Numbered from the stretch's first letter, positions 34,451 through 43,272 are shown. The stretch: DNA of 64,000 nt from Sanguibacter keddieii DSM 10542 (GCF_000024925.1 NC_013521.1:992001-1056000), one strand, 5' to 3'. Numbers and translations: made by a program. Notes: a model not told the origin generated them from the sequence alone.

Positions 34451-35440
34451 GTGCCCACCGTCTCCGTCATCATGGCGGTCTACAACGCCCAGGACACGGT
34501 CGTGCGCGCCGTGCGCAGCGTGCTGGACCAGACCCACCCCGACCTCGAGCTGCTGCTCGTCGACGACGCGTCGACCGACGCCTCGATCGACACGGTGCGC
34601 GCCCACCTCGCCGAGCGGGGCGGTGACGACCGCGTGCGGTTCCTGACCCACCCGACCAACCGGCGCGCGGCGGCCGCCCGCAACACCGGGGTCGACGCCG
34701 CGACCGGCGACTTCGTGGCCTTCGTCGACTCCGACGACGAGCTGCTGCCCACCTACCTCGAGACCCTCGCCGGCGCGCTCGCCGAGGGCGTCGACATCGT
34801 GGTCGGCAACGTCGTCTACGTGCGGCCTGACGGCTCGCAGCGCGAGCGTCACCCGGCGGTGACGGGCGACTTCCCCGGGGCACAGGCCGCCGAGCTCGGG
34901 CTCTTCGACAAGATCACGCCCTTCACCTGCGACAAGCTGCTGCGGCGCAGCCTCTACGACGGCGTGCGGTACCCCGAGGGGATCATCAACGAGGACTTCC
35001 TCACCAACCCGGTCCTCGCGGCGGCGGCGCGCACGGTCCGCGTGGTCGACGCGCCCGTGTACCGGTACCACGTGCGTGCCGACTCGGTGACGTGGGGGAG
35101 CATCCCCCCGGTGAGCGAGCTGGACACCGCCGAGGCGTACCTGCGCGGCGCGCTGCTGACGCCGGGATCCTCGGCGAGCCTCCGGGCGGCCGTCGACCAC
35201 GCGATGGTGTTCCTCACCCTGAGCTCCGCCCAGCGGGCGCTCATCAAGGAGCCCGCGACCGCGCACGACCGTCAGGTGGTGCGCGACTGCCGCAGGCGCA
35301 TCCGGCTCAGCACCCTGGTGCGGCTGGTCCGCCGCGCCCCGGTGACGGTGGCCGGCGCCCTGCTGCTCAAGACCGCGCCGCCGCTCTACACCTGGCTGTA
35401 CCGGCGCCACGTGCGGGCCAGCTACGGACAGGACGCCTGA
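34451..35440 (+). CDS. GT2 glycosyltransferase
   Basis: A 329-residue GT2 enzyme. TVSVIMAVYNAQDTVVRAVRSVLDQ is the classic N-terminal block, LLVDDASTDASI carries the first Asp pair, and FVAFVDSDDELLP is the DXD region. FTCDKLLRRSLY and EDFLTNPVLAAAA are typical of transferases that decorate teichoic acid or capsule chains (CDP-glycerol or sugar type). There is no membrane helix. The start is GTG at 34451 with AGGAAGG nine bases upstream. The following GT2 gene starts three bases after the stop. Donor unknown. Confidence 0.85.
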   Translation: MPTVSVIMAVYNAQDTVVRAVRSVLDQTHPDLELLLVDDASTDASIDTVRAHLAERGGDDRVRFLTHPTNRRAAAARNTGVDAATGDFVAFVDSDDELLPTYLETLAGALAEGVDIVVGNVVYVRPDGSQRERHPAVTGDFPGAQAAELGLFDKITPFTCDKLLRRSLYDGVRYPEGIINEDFLTNPVLAAAARTVRVVDAPVYRYHVRADSVTWGSIPPVSELDTAEAYLRGALLTPGSSASLRAAVDHAMVFLTLSSAQRALIKEPATAHDRQVVRDCRRRIRLSTLVRLVRRAPVTVAGALLLKTAPPLYTWLYRRHVRASYGQDA

Positions 35441-35443
35441 CTC

Positions 35444-36502
35444 ATGACGACGAGCCCCACCCCCGGCCCCGAAGGAGCCCTCGTGCCCGCACAGGACGTG
35501 TCCGTGATCATGCTCGCCTACGGCGTCGAGGAGTTCCTCGGCGACGCTGTCGCGGCCGTGCTCGCCTCCGAGGGGATCGACGTCCACCTGGTCCTGGTCG
35601 ACAACGGCTGCACCTCCGACGCCGTGCGGACGCTCCCCGAGGACCCGCGTCTGCGGGTGCTGCGTCCCGCGGAGAACCTCGGGTTCTCGGGCGGGGTGAA
35701 CTACGGAGCCCTCGAGGCGACGTCGGAGCACCTCGCCTTCGTCAACAGCGACGCGATCGTCGCGCCGGACGCCCTGCGGATCCTCGTGGACGAGGTCGAC
35801 GTGCCCGGCCGCGGGATCGTCAGCGCCTGCGTGCGGCTGGCCGACAAGCCCGACCTGGTCAACAGCGTGGGCAACCCGATCCACGTCCTCGGGCTCAGCT
35901 GGGCGGGCGGCATGGACGAGCCCGTCGCTGACCACCAGGTGCCCCGCGAGATCGCCTCGGCCACCGGCGCGTGCCTCGTGGTGACCGCAGAGCACTGGCG
36001 TGCCCTCGGGGGGTTCCCCGACGATTTCTTCGCGTACGTCGAGGACCTCGAGGTCAGCTGGCGCACGTGGCAGCAGGGGCTGTCGGTGCACTACGTGCCC
36101 GCGGCGGTCGCCGACCACCACTACGAGTTCAGCCGCTCGCCGCTCAAGATGTACCTGGTCGAGCGCAACCGTCTGCTGTTCGTCCTCACCGGGTACGGCA
36201 CGCGTCTCCTCGCGCTCCTCGCCCTGCCGCTGCTCGCCTTCGAGGTCGCGATCTTCCTCATCGCCCTCAAGGAGGGCTGGTGGAGGCAGAAGGTCAAGGG
36301 CTGGGGCTGGATCCTGCGGAACACGCGCTGGGTGCGGGAGCGCCGCCGCCTCGTGCAGTCGACGCGCACCGTCCCCGACAAGCAGCTGGTGCACCGGCTC
36401 ACCGACACCTTCGACCCCGCGCAGTTCCCGCTGCCCGCCGGCGGAGGCCTCGTGCAGGGCGTCCTCAAGGCCTACTGGCGCGTCGTCCGCCGCTTCGTCT
36501 GA
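35444..36502 (+). CDS. GT2 glycosyltransferase, rhamnosyltransferase-like
   Basis: A 352-residue protein. DVSVIMLAYGVEEFLGDAV and LVLVDNGCTSDAV form the nucleotide-binding half, LAFVNSDAIV has a single-Asp variant of the metal motif, and ATGACLVVTAEHWRALGGFPDDFFAYVEDLEVSWR matches the GGFDExFFxYxEDxDL pattern of WbbL-type rhamnosyltransferases. A C-terminal hydrophobic pair (about residues 240-275) suggests membrane attachment. dTDP-rhamnose is available from rmlABCD. ATG 35444 is used here; GTG 35483, with AAGGAG six bases upstream, is an equally good start and would give a protein 13 residues shorter that still keeps all motifs. Confidence 0.82.
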   Translation: MTTSPTPGPEGALVPAQDVSVIMLAYGVEEFLGDAVAAVLASEGIDVHLVLVDNGCTSDAVRTLPEDPRLRVLRPAENLGFSGGVNYGALEATSEHLAFVNSDAIVAPDALRILVDEVDVPGRGIVSACVRLADKPDLVNSVGNPIHVLGLSWAGGMDEPVADHQVPREIASATGACLVVTAEHWRALGGFPDDFFAYVEDLEVSWRTWQQGLSVHYVPAAVADHHYEFSRSPLKMYLVERNRLLFVLTGYGTRLLALLALPLLAFEVAIFLIALKEGWWRQKVKGWGWILRNTRWVRERRRLVQSTRTVPDKQLVHRLTDTFDPAQFPLPAGGGLVQGVLKAYWRVVRRFV

Positions 36503-36535
36503 GCGCACCACCCGCACCGCTCGCAGCACCTGGAC

Positions 36536-36592
36536 CACGGACGAGGCCCCGTGCCCGACGCGAAGAGCGTCAGGCACGGGGCCTCGTCCGTG
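36536..36592. terminator. Long bidirectional terminator
   Basis: A 20-base-pair perfect stem (36536-36555 with 36573-36592) is followed inward by one C-A mismatch and a further five-pair stem (36557-36561 with 36567-36571) with a GAAGA loop. It lies between convergent genes. Confidence 0.9.
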
Positions 36593-36604
36593 CGGTGGGA
36601 CCGG

Positions 36605-38207
36605 TCAGCGGTAGCTGACGGTGATGGCCCCGTTGCGGGTGTCGAAGGTGATGCGTCCGCCCTCGAAGTTCTGGTAGACCAGCACGCCCGAGACCGTCTC
36701 GTCCGAGACGGGGTAGCCGAGGCGCCCGTTCTCCCAGCCGTTGTGGCCCCACCAGGTGAGGATCGCCCCGTTGACGGCCTTGGTGCCGTGCATGGGGGTC
36801 CAGTAGATGGCACCGCGCTCGAAGCTCTGCACCGAGCCGCCTGCGCGCAGACCGCCGCGCTCGCTCACCGTCGGGAAGCCCATGCCGTTCTCCCAGCCGC
36901 GGGCGGCCCACCACTGGTAGATGCCGCCGCGGATCGCGTGCGCACCGTAGGCCGGGTGGTAGTAGATCGGCCCGCCCTCGAAGCTCTGGACGGCGCCGCC
37001 GCTGCGCAGCGCGCGCTCTGCGGAGACCGGGAACCCGAGCACGCCGCGCTCCCAGCCCATGGCCGACCAGCGGCCGACCATCGCACCGAGCACGGTCTGC
37101 GGACCACCGGCAGGGCTCCAGTAGACGTGCCCGCCCTGGAAGGTCTGGACGACGCCGCTGCGGACCAGCGACTTCTCGGCCGAGACGGGGTAGCCGAGGC
37201 GACCGCGCTCCCAGCCCTGGCCGCCCCAGTAGGTGCCGACGCCGCCGCGCACCATCTGCGCGCTCGTGGCGGGGGACCAGTAGATGGTGCCCTTCTCGAA
37301 CTGCTGCATGACGCCGCCCTTGGTCAGGCCCGTCTTCTCGACCGCGGTCGGCTGCCCGAGGAGGTTCTGGTTGTTCTGCCAGACGCCGGCGATCGCACCG
37401 ATCACCGGGAAGTTCGGCCGGCCGAACCAGTCGTCGTAGAACTTGGCGAAGTTGAAGTTGCCGTAGGAGGAGCAGCCGTCGGGGCGCCCGTTGAGGAGCG
37501 CGCCGTTGGGCGTGTACGGCGTGTAGTTGTAGAGGCTCGCGGTGGCCTGGTTCTCGATGCGGACGCTGACGCTGCCGCAGGCGGCGTTGGGGTGCAGGCG
37601 CACGGCCTGGGTCCGTCCGGCGACGTGCGCGTAGCCGTAGGGGTTCTGCGCGTACCGCTTGAACTGGGCCGACGCGTTGTAGAGCTGGTTGAAGAACCCG
37701 TAGTACTGGTCGTCGCAGGCCGCGGTGTCGGGGCAGCCGAAGCCGGTGGCGATCTGGTACTTGCGGGGGGGTGAGCGCGTTGCCGCTCGAGGTGACCAGG
37801 CTCTGCTCCTTCTGGAGCAGCACCAGCAGCACCTTCGGGTTGATGCCGCAGGCGGCACCGACCTTGCGGATGATCGCCGCGGCGGTCTCGTTCGCCGCGC
37901 CGGAGTAGGCACTGCAGCGTGCGGTCGCGGCACGGTTGGGGGTGCTCTGCCGGAAGTTCTTCAGGCAGGGCACGCCGTTGCCGGCGGGGACGCAGTTGGG
38001 CGCCCGCTGGTTGAGGAAGGTCTGGACCTGCGCGGTGGTCATGGAACCGGAGTTGTAGAACTCGGCGTCCGAGATGATCATCCCGGCGCGGAAGGTCGCG
38101 GCCTCGGCCGGCGCCTGGGTCGCCGTGACGAGGGGGGCGACGAGCGCGACGAGCAGCGCGGCGACGAAGACCGCCGGTGCGCGGCGCAGGCGTGCGGCGC
38201 CGGTCAT
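36605..38207 (-). pseudogene. Secreted LGFP-repeat cell-wall protein, disrupted by a +1 frameshift
   Basis: Two minus-strand frames join to one protein of about 533 residues. The N-terminal frame (from ATG 38207) has a signal peptide (RRAPAVFVAALLVALVAPL) and a domain containing NPKVLLVLLQKEQSLVTSS, which resembles the helix with the catalytic Glu of lytic transglycosylases. At 37765-37771 a run of seven G (C on the coding strand) shifts the frame; with six, NALTPRKYQIATGF would read through. The C-terminal frame (to 36605) contains about six LGFP-type repeats, each with Gly-Trp-Glu-x-Gly-x-Leu-Gly-Phe/Tyr-Pro and QxFxxGxIYW, which bind cell wall in other actinobacteria. A sequencing error, a recent mutation and slippage-based switching are all possible. 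Confidence 0.85.
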
Positions 38208-38887
38208 CGGATCGTCACCGTGGTCGGCGCGCTGATGCCCGACCGGGTCGCCGACTGGTAGCCGATGGTCGCGTGCCAGTCGCCGAGGGGCAGGCCGGTG
38301 GTGGTCATGGTGAGACCGCCGCAGACCGTGGTCGTGGCGTCGGCCTCTGCCGGTGCCTCGATGGTGCGGACGTCGTCGCCGCGGGTGAGTGTCAGGGTGC
38401 AGGTGCCGTCGGCCTCGACGTCGGGCACGAACCCGCTGGCGAGGACAGCGCCGGCCACGAGGTCGGTCGAGGCGAGCGTGATTTGCACGTCGGCCGCTGC
38501 GAGTGCCGGGTCGGCCGGACGCTCGAGGTCGCCCTCGGTCGGTGCTACGGCGTCGGGCAGCGGTGCGCCCGCGAGGGCGTCGTTGGGCTCGACGGCGAGC
38601 GCGCCGCTCTCCTCGGTCTGGACGGGCTCGTCCTCCGGGGCGGGGAGCGAGGCGGGGTCCGTCGGGTCGGTCGACGGCTCCTCGGTCGCGGTGCCCTCGT
38701 CGGTGGGCTCCTCGGTCGGCTGGTCGGTCGCGGTCCCCTCGGTGGGGTCCTCGACCGACGCGTCGGCCGGGCTGGTCTCGGTCACGGGTGCGCTCGGGTC
38801 GTCCGACGGCACCGCCTGTGCGGCGATGGCGAGAGAGAGGACGAGGACCGGAGCCGCCGCGGCCGCGAGTGCGGTCTGACGTTTCAT
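38204..38887 (-). CDS. Secreted protein with acidic Thr/Pro linker
   Basis: A 227-residue secreted protein. An N-terminal signal peptide (MKRQTALAAAAAPVLVLSLAIAAQA) is followed by a low-complexity region rich in Thr, Pro, Glu, Asp and Ser (residues about 28-125). The C-terminal 90 residues look like a small beta-domain with two cysteines (DGTCTLTL and TTVCGGL) that could form a disulfide. No family was recognised. It overlaps the LGFP gene by four bases (ATGA), so both are made together and the small protein may be its surface partner or spacer. A GGGGGAA ribosome site precedes the ATG. Confidence 0.8.
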   Translation of the reverse strand: MKRQTALAAAAAPVLVLSLAIAAQAVPSDDPSAPVTETSPADASVEDPTEGTATDQPTEEPTDEGTATEEPSTDPTDPASLPAPEDEPVQTEESGALAVEPNDALAGAPLPDAVAPTEGDLERPADPALAAADVQITLASTDLVAGAVLASGFVPDVEADGTCTLTLTRGDDVRTIEAPAEADATTTVCGGLTMTTTGLPLGDWHATIGYQSATRSGISAPTTVTIR

Positions 38888-38954
38888 GTGGGTTCCCCCT
38901 GGTGGGCCGCAGACGCCTCAGCGGGATCTGCAGACGATGTTCACGGTGCGGTCA

Positions 38955-38960
38955 CCCTAC
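38955..38960 (-). promoter_or_regulatory. Putative -10 box TAGGGT for the secreted-protein operon
   Basis: TAGGGT reads on the minus strand about 68 bases before ATG 38887. No clear -35 box. Confidence 0.4.
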
Positions 38961-39096
38961 CCAGACATCTCGCCCGCCTCGGGCACGCCACGCCCTCACG
39001 GGACACACCGTGACACGACTGTGCCCTGGCGCGAGCCGAGCACCAGCCGCCCTCGCGCCGGCCGTCCACGACCCTCCGAGCCCGGCCCGGCGTGCG

Positions 39097-39711
39097 TCAG
39101 CGCAGGCCAGCGACGAACTCTGCGACCTCGTTGGCCGACGGCAGGAGGCCGCTCTGAAGGGCCTCGGCGAGGGTGGGGGCGACGGAGTCCTTCTCAGACA
39201 GCTCGTACTGCAGAGGCGAGCCGTCGCGGGCGGTCGTCGGCCAGTCGATGCCGATCTCGGGGTCGAGCGGGTGGATCCCGTGCTCGCGGCCCGGGGCGTA
39301 GGGCGCCGAGCACAGGTACAGGACGGTCGAGTCGTCCTCGAGGGACAGGAACGCGTGGCCCAGGCCTTCCGACAGGTAGATGGCGCGGCGGTCGACGTCG
39401 TCGAGCAGCACCGAGTCCCACTGGCCGTAGGTGGGGGAGCCCACGCGGATGTCGACGACCACGTCGAGGACCGCACCACGGGCGCAGGTCACGTACTTGG
39501 CCTGACCGGGCGGGACGTCGGCGAAGTGGATACCGCGCAGCACGCCGGCGGCCGAGACCGAGAGGTTCGCCTGCGCGAGCGCCAGGGCGTGGCCCGCCTC
39601 CTCGGCGAACGGCGCACCCTTGAACCACTCGAGGAACACGCCTCGCGGGTCACCGAACTGCTTCGGGGTGATCTCCCACGCGCCGGGCACGGACAGCTGG
39701 CGGAACTCCAC
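39097..39711 (-). CDS. rmlC: dTDP-4-dehydrorhamnose 3,5-epimerase
   Basis: A 204-residue cupin-type epimerase for step three of dTDP-L-rhamnose synthesis. FGDPRGVFLEWFK, QANLSVSAAGVLRGIHF (catalytic His), QAKYVTCARGAVLDVVVDIR, SEGLGHAFLSL and the C-terminal DPEIGIDWP are family blocks. The start is GTG at 39711 with GAAGGAG upstream. It stands alone, divergent from rmlD, from which it is separated by a short shared promoter region. The gap downstream to the secreted-protein operon holds no other gene. Confidence 0.95.
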   Translation of the reverse strand: MEFRQLSVPGAWEITPKQFGDPRGVFLEWFKGAPFAEEAGHALALAQANLSVSAAGVLRGIHFADVPPGQAKYVTCARGAVLDVVVDIRVGSPTYGQWDSVLLDDVDRRAIYLSEGLGHAFLSLEDDSTVLYLCSAPYAPGREHGIHPLDPEIGIDWPTTARDGSPLQYELSEKDSVAPTLAEALQSGLLPSANEVAEFVAGLR

Positions 39712-39740
39712 AGGTCTACTCCTTCGATGGCGGGAGGCCC

Positions 39741-39746
39741 ATGCTA
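39741..39746 (-). promoter_or_regulatory. Putative -10 box TAGCAT for rmlC
   Basis: TAGCAT on the minus strand lies about 29 bases before the GTG start of rmlC. Confidence 0.45.
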
Positions 39747-39811
39747 TCGGTGCGGCCTCGCCCGGGGCGCGCTGCGACGGCCTGCGACGGTGCCGTGCGT
39801 CCGGTCGCCGA

Positions 39812-39817
39812 TAGGGT
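39812..39817 (+). promoter_or_regulatory. Putative -10 box TAGGGT for rmlD
   Basis: TAGGGT lies 42 bases before the GTG start of rmlD and 65 bases from the rmlC -10 box on the other strand. Confidence 0.45.
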
Positions 39818-39859
39818 GGCCGGGGACCGCAGGTGCGGCCACTGACGACAGGAGCGACG

Positions 39860-40777
39860 GTGCACGAGCACGACGAGAACCCGGTGGCTCAGGCCTCCTC
39901 GACCACCCCCGCTGCCGAGCGTCCCGCCCGGTGGGCCGTCGTCGGTGCTGCGGGGATGCTGGGCCAGGACGTCGTCGCACGCCTCGAGCGCGACGGGCGC
40001 GACGTCACCGCGCTGACCCGTGCCGAGCTCGACGTCACCGACGCCGCCGCCTGCCTCGCGGCGCTCGCGGGCTACGACGTGGTGGTGAACTGCACGGCGT
40101 GGACCGCGGTCGACGACGCGGAGACGCAGGAGGGCGCGGCCTTCGCCGTCAACGCCGTCGGCGCCGCCAACCTCGCGCAGGCCGCCGCCGCCCGCGGGGC
40201 GCGGCTGGTGCAGGTGTCGACCGACTACGTGTTCGCCGGTTCGGCGACCACCCCCTACGAGGCGGACGCGGTGGTCGCCCCGGTCTCGGCCTACGGCCGC
40301 ACCAAGGCCGCGGGGGAGTGGGCCGTGCGTGCGGCGAGCCCGCAGCACCACGTGGTGCGCACGGCCTGGCTGTACGGCGCGGGCGGCGGCAGCTTCCCAC
40401 GGACCATCGCGCGGGTCGCCGGCGAGCGCGGCGCGGTGTCGGTGGTCGACGACCAGCGCGGCCAGCCGACGTGGACTGGCGACGTGGCCGACCTCGTGGT
40501 GCGACTCGTCGACGCCGACGTCCCCGGTGGGACCTTCCACGCGACGTCGTCGGGGGAGGCCACCTGGTTCGACTTCGCCCGGGAGGCCGTCGCGACCGCC
40601 GGCCTCGACCGTGACGTCGTCACCCCGACGACGAGCGCCGACTTCGTGCGCCCGGCCCCGCGCCCGTCGTACTCCGTGCTGGGTCACGCGAGCCTGGTCG
40701 CTGCCGGTGTCACCCCGATCGGCGACTGGCGCGACCGCTGGGCCGTCGCCGGCCCGCAGGTCGTCGCTCCGGCCTGA
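39860..40777 (+). CDS. rmlD: dTDP-4-dehydrorhamnose reductase
   Basis: A 305-residue NADPH-dependent reductase that completes dTDP-L-rhamnose. WAVVGAAGMLGQDVVARL is the cofactor loop, VVNCTAWTAVDDAE is characteristic of RmlD, VSTDYVFAG and YGRTKAAGEW give the catalytic Thr/Tyr/Lys, and RTAWLYG and DDQRGQPT follow. It carries a 25-residue hydrophilic N-terminal extension. The GTG at 39860 is preceded by CAGGAG at the right distance; an upstream in-frame GTG at 39833 has no ribosome site. It is convergent with rmlA across a terminator. Confidence 0.94.
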   Translation: MHEHDENPVAQASSTTPAAERPARWAVVGAAGMLGQDVVARLERDGRDVTALTRAELDVTDAAACLAALAGYDVVVNCTAWTAVDDAETQEGAAFAVNAVGAANLAQAAAARGARLVQVSTDYVFAGSATTPYEADAVVAPVSAYGRTKAAGEWAVRAASPQHHVVRTAWLYGAGGGSFPRTIARVAGERGAVSVVDDQRGQPTWTGDVADLVVRLVDADVPGGTFHATSSGEATWFDFAREAVATAGLDRDVVTPTTSADFVRPAPRPSYSVLGHASLVAAGVTPIGDWRDRWAVAGPQVVAPA

Positions 40778-40787
40778 CCGTCCAGCA

Positions 40788-40835
40788 GACGGAGCGAGCC
40801 CCGTACCCGTCGACGGGTACGGGGCTCGCTCCGTC
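40788..40835. terminator. Bidirectional terminator between rmlD and rmlA
   Basis: A perfect 21-base-pair stem (40788-40808 with 40815-40835) with the six-base loop GTCGAC, the longest hairpin in the window. Confidence 0.92.
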
Positions 40836-40857
40836 CCGGGTCAGCCCGGGAAGGCCT

Positions 40858-41736
40858 TCAGCGCGGCCCGCGGCCCTCGTCGAGAAGGCCGAGCAGGTAG
40901 GTGCCGTAGCCGGACTTGACGAGCTTCTCGGCGCGCTCGGCGAGCTGGGCGTCGTCGAGGAACCCGCGGCGCCAGGCGATCTCCTCCGGGGCGCCGATCT
41001 TCAGCCCCTGGCGGTTCTCGATGGTGCGGACGTAGTCGGAGGCCTCGAGGAGCGAGTCGAAGGTGCCGGTGTCGAGCCACGCGGTGCCGCGGGGCAGCAC
41101 CTCGACCTGCAGGCGGCCCTGCTCGAGGTAGGTCCGGTTGACGTCCGTGATCTCGTACTCGCCGCGCGGCGAGGGCTCGAGGCCTCGGGCGATCTCGACC
41201 ACGTCGTTGTCGTAGAAGTACAGCCCGGGGACCGCGTAGCTGCTCTTGGGGTGGGTCGGCTTCTCCTCGAGGGAGAGCGCGCGGCCCTCGTCGTCGAACT
41301 CGACCACACCGTAGGCCGTGGGGTCCGCGACCCGGTACGCGAACACGGCGCCGCCGTCGATGTCGGCGAAGCGGGTGAGCTGGTTGCCCAGGCCCGGGCC
41401 GTAGAAGATGTTGTCGCCGAGCACCAGCGCCACGGAGTCGTCACCGATGAAGTCCGCGCCGAGCACGAAGGCCTGGGCGAGGCCGTCCGGGACCTCCTGG
41501 ACGGTGTACTCGATCGAGATGCCGAACTGCGAGCCGTCGCCCAGCAGGCGCCGGAACTGCTCGGCGTCGTGCGGGGTGGTGATGACCAGGACGTCCTTGA
41601 TGCCCGCGAGCATGAGGGTCGACAAGGGGTAGTAGATCATCGGCTTGTCGTAGACGGGCACCAGCTGCTTCGAGACGCCCAGGGTGATCGGGTGGAGTCG
41701 TGTGCCAGACCCGCCGGCAAGGATGATTCCGCGCAT
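40858..41736 (-). CDS. rmlA: Glucose-1-phosphate thymidylyltransferase
   Basis: A 292-residue nucleotidyltransferase for the first step of dTDP-L-rhamnose synthesis. [20 protein letters not shown] is the nucleotide-binding signature. [25 protein letters not shown] (metal Asp), [20 protein letters not shown] and [10 protein letters not shown] are standard RmlA blocks. The length matches the family. The ATG at 41736 lies six bases after CAGACT, suggesting a leaderless message. It is the only rml gene of this strand next to the TIGR03089 gene, but a separate promoter is likely. Confidence 0.96.
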   Translation of the reverse strand: MRGIILAGGSGTRLHPITLGVSKQLVPVYDKPMIYYPLSTLMLAGIKDVLVITTPHDAEQFRRLLGDGSQFGISIEYTVQEVPDGLAQAFVLGADFIGDDSVALVLGDNIFYGPGLGNQLTRFADIDGGAVFAYRVADPTAYGVVEFDDEGRALSLEEKPTHPKSSYAVPGLYFYDNDVVEIARGLEPSPRGEYEITDVNRTYLEQGRLQVEVLPRGTAWLDTGTFDSLLEASDYVRTIENRQGLKIGAPEEIAWRRGFLDDAQLAERAEKLVKSGYGTYLLGLLDEGRGPR

Positions 41737-41742
41737 CGCCCC

Positions 41743-41748
41743 AGTCTG
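41743..41748 (-). promoter_or_regulatory. Putative -10 box CAGACT, leaderless start of rmlA
   Basis: CAGACT on the minus strand is followed by six bases and then ATG, the same layout as at 28537 on the plus strand. Confidence 0.42.
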
Positions 41749-41810
41749 CCCGATCCCGGGCGTGCGTGTGCCCCACCCTGCCTCGCCGAGGTCTGGAGGG
41801 GCGCAGCCGC

Positions 41811-42620
41811 TCAGCGCCGGGCGGTGACCCGCTCGGTCGCGACGAGCCGCTCGAGCCGCTCCGGGTCGGCCTCGAGCGCCGCGGTGGCCTCGGCCGAGAC
41901 GAGGACGACGGAACCGTCGGAGGCCCAGGCATCGAGGGCGTGGGCGAGCACGCGAGCGACGCCTGCGGCACCGGCCGGTGCCGCAGGCACGGTGACGAGG
42001 ACGCGGTCGCCGGGGGCGACGGGCTCCACCTGCGCGCGTGCCCACGCGAGGAGGCCCGCGTGCGTCACCTCGGGCTCCGCGCCGAGACCGTGACCGCTGA
42101 GCGCGGTCTCGGAGTCGTCGGTCGGCGGGACGTACCCGACCTGGTCGCCGTAGGTCATCACGGCCGACGCCGCGTCGACCGTGCCGGCCGGCAGGTCGGT
42201 GCCGAAGGTGCGTGCGAGGGCCGGGAGGGCGACCGCCACGAGCTCGGTGCCGCGCGGCCGGGCTCCGGCGGCGTCCAGCCAGCGCTCCGGCGTCGCGGTC
42301 ACCACGACGCCCGGTGCGGGGGAGGGCGCGGCACTGTCGGCGGGCTCGGCAGTGCCGACGGTCGCCAGGTGCGCCCCGGTCCGCCACGTCGCGAGCGCCC
42401 ACACGAGGGTCCGCCAGTGGGGCGGCAGGTCGGTCGCGACGACGGTCCCGGGCTCGGCGTCGAACTCCTCGACCAGCAGGTTCGTCGTCTTGGACACCCA
42501 GTTGACGAGCACGGCACCCGACAGCTCGATGCGCTCGGAGTCAGCTCCATACCAGGTCAGGCGGGGTCGTCCGGGCTCGGTCGTCAGGGCGCCGAGGAGG
42601 GCGGGCAGAGTGTGGGGCAT
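41811..42620 (-). CDS. TIGR03089 family protein (truncated AMP-binding-enzyme-like)
   Basis: A 269-residue cytoplasmic protein of the actinobacterial TIGR03089 family. Segments such as [33 protein letters not shown] resemble the N-terminus of acyl-CoA-synthetase/adenylating enzymes, but the Ser/Thr/Gly-rich ATP loop and the C-terminal lid are absent, so it is probably not an active ligase. The role is unknown. The position next to rml genes and opposite whiB is also seen in mycobacteria, as far as I recall. ATG 42620 lies six bases after TAGGAT, so the message looks leaderless. Confidence 0.8.
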   Translation of the reverse strand: MPHTLPALLGALTTEPGRPRLTWYGADSERIELSGAVLVNWVSKTTNLLVEEFDAEPGTVVATDLPPHWRTLVWALATWRTGAHLATVGTAEPADSAAPSPAPGVVVTATPERWLDAAGARPRGTELVAVALPALARTFGTDLPAGTVDAASAVMTYGDQVGYVPPTDDSETALSGHGLGAEPEVTHAGLLAWARAQVEPVAPGDRVLVTVPAAPAGAAGVARVLAHALDAWASDGSVVLVSAEATAALEADPERLERLVATERVTARR

Positions 42621-42626
42621 AGCACG

Positions 42627-42632
42627 ATCCTA
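42627..42632 (-). promoter_or_regulatory. Putative -10 box TAGGAT, leaderless start of the TIGR03089 gene
   Basis: TAGGAT on the minus strand, six bases before ATG. A TTGACA further upstream on the same strand (42657-42662) is 24 bases away, too far to be a normal -35 partner. Confidence 0.5.
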
Positions 42633-42701
42633 GTCGGGTCACGAATCGCGGGAGGGTGTCAAACTTCACCCGGTCGTACCTGCCAAAGGGAACAACTCGG
42701 C

Positions 42702-42730
42702 TTGACTCCAACAGATGACACGCGTGTAAT
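42702..42730 (+). promoter_or_regulatory. whiB promoter TTGACT-N17-TGTAAT
   Basis: TTGACT (42702-42707), exactly 17 bases, then TGTAAT (42725-42730) is the best match to a housekeeping promoter in the window. The spacer contains GACAC, and GTGTC lies at 42656-42660; GACAC is the core recognised by WhiA, a partner of WhiB in Streptomyces. The leader to the start codon is about 135 bases. Confidence 0.7.
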
Positions 42731-42872
42731 TTACGACAACGGTCGAGGCTCCGCGCCCCGACGATGTGAGAGAGATCACGCGAGAGTTTCACCCTCGTGG
42801 CGTGTCACCTCTCATAGAGGGGTGCTCGCTGCCGATCGTGAGACGACTGCTGATGCCCGGAGGGGGTGTGCC

Positions 42873-43208
42873 ATGTGGGATCTGCTCGACGGGGACAAAG
42901 ACTTCCCCACTGACGCGGGACTGACCGAGGCCGTGCCGCAGACGCTCGCGCCTGTGCTGCCGCTGTTCGGCTCGGCCGACGACGAGGCCGTCGCGGGGTG
43001 GCAGGAGCGCGCGCTGTGCGCCCAGACCGACCCCGAGGCCTTCTTCCCCGAGAAGGGCGGCTCGACCCGCGAGGCCAAGAAGGTCTGCGTCAGCTGCGAC
43101 GTCCGCTCCGAGTGCCTCGACTACGCGCTCGAGAACGACGAGCGCTTCGGCATCTGGGGCGGTCTGTCCGAGCGCGAGCGCCGCAAGCTCAAGCGCCGCG
43201 CCGTCTGA
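42873..43208 (+). CDS. whiB: WhiB-family iron-sulfur transcription factor
   Basis: A 111-residue regulator. Four cysteines (C49, C72, C75, C81; C-x22-C-x2-C-x5-C) bind a 4Fe-4S cluster. GIWGG (residues 93-97) is the turn that docks the sigma factor, and the tail RERRKLKRR binds DNA. QTDPEAFFPEKGGSTREAKK and the order of neighbours point to the WhiB/WhmD (WhiB2) subfamily, linked to cell division and sporulation. The N-terminal 40 residues are longer and more acidic than in most members. The start is ATG 42873 behind GGAGGGGG; a frame open upstream has no coding character. Confidence 0.95.
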   Translation: MWDLLDGDKDFPTDAGLTEAVPQTLAPVLPLFGSADDEAVAGWQERALCAQTDPEAFFPEKGGSTREAKKVCVSCDVRSECLDYALENDERFGIWGGLSERERRKLKRRAV

Positions 43209-43252
43209 CCTGGCCGTCCGGCTCCGTCTGACGCCGCGCTGCCGCTCGCAGC

Positions 43253-43272
43253 CCGGGCGACGCGACGCCCGG
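43253..43272. terminator. Weak hairpin after whiB
   Basis: A seven-base-pair stem (43253-43259 with 43266-43272) with a six-base loop lies 45 bases after the whiB stop. It may be a weak terminator. Confidence 0.35.

Noticed and set aside
42657-42662. TTGACA on the minus strand as -35 box for the TIGR03089 gene
   Set aside because: The distance to TAGGAT is 24 bases, too long for a normal promoter spacer.
41766-42872. Upstream extension of the whiB frame
   Set aside because: It is antisense to the TIGR03089 gene and covers the whiB promoter; the protein sequence there has no coding character.
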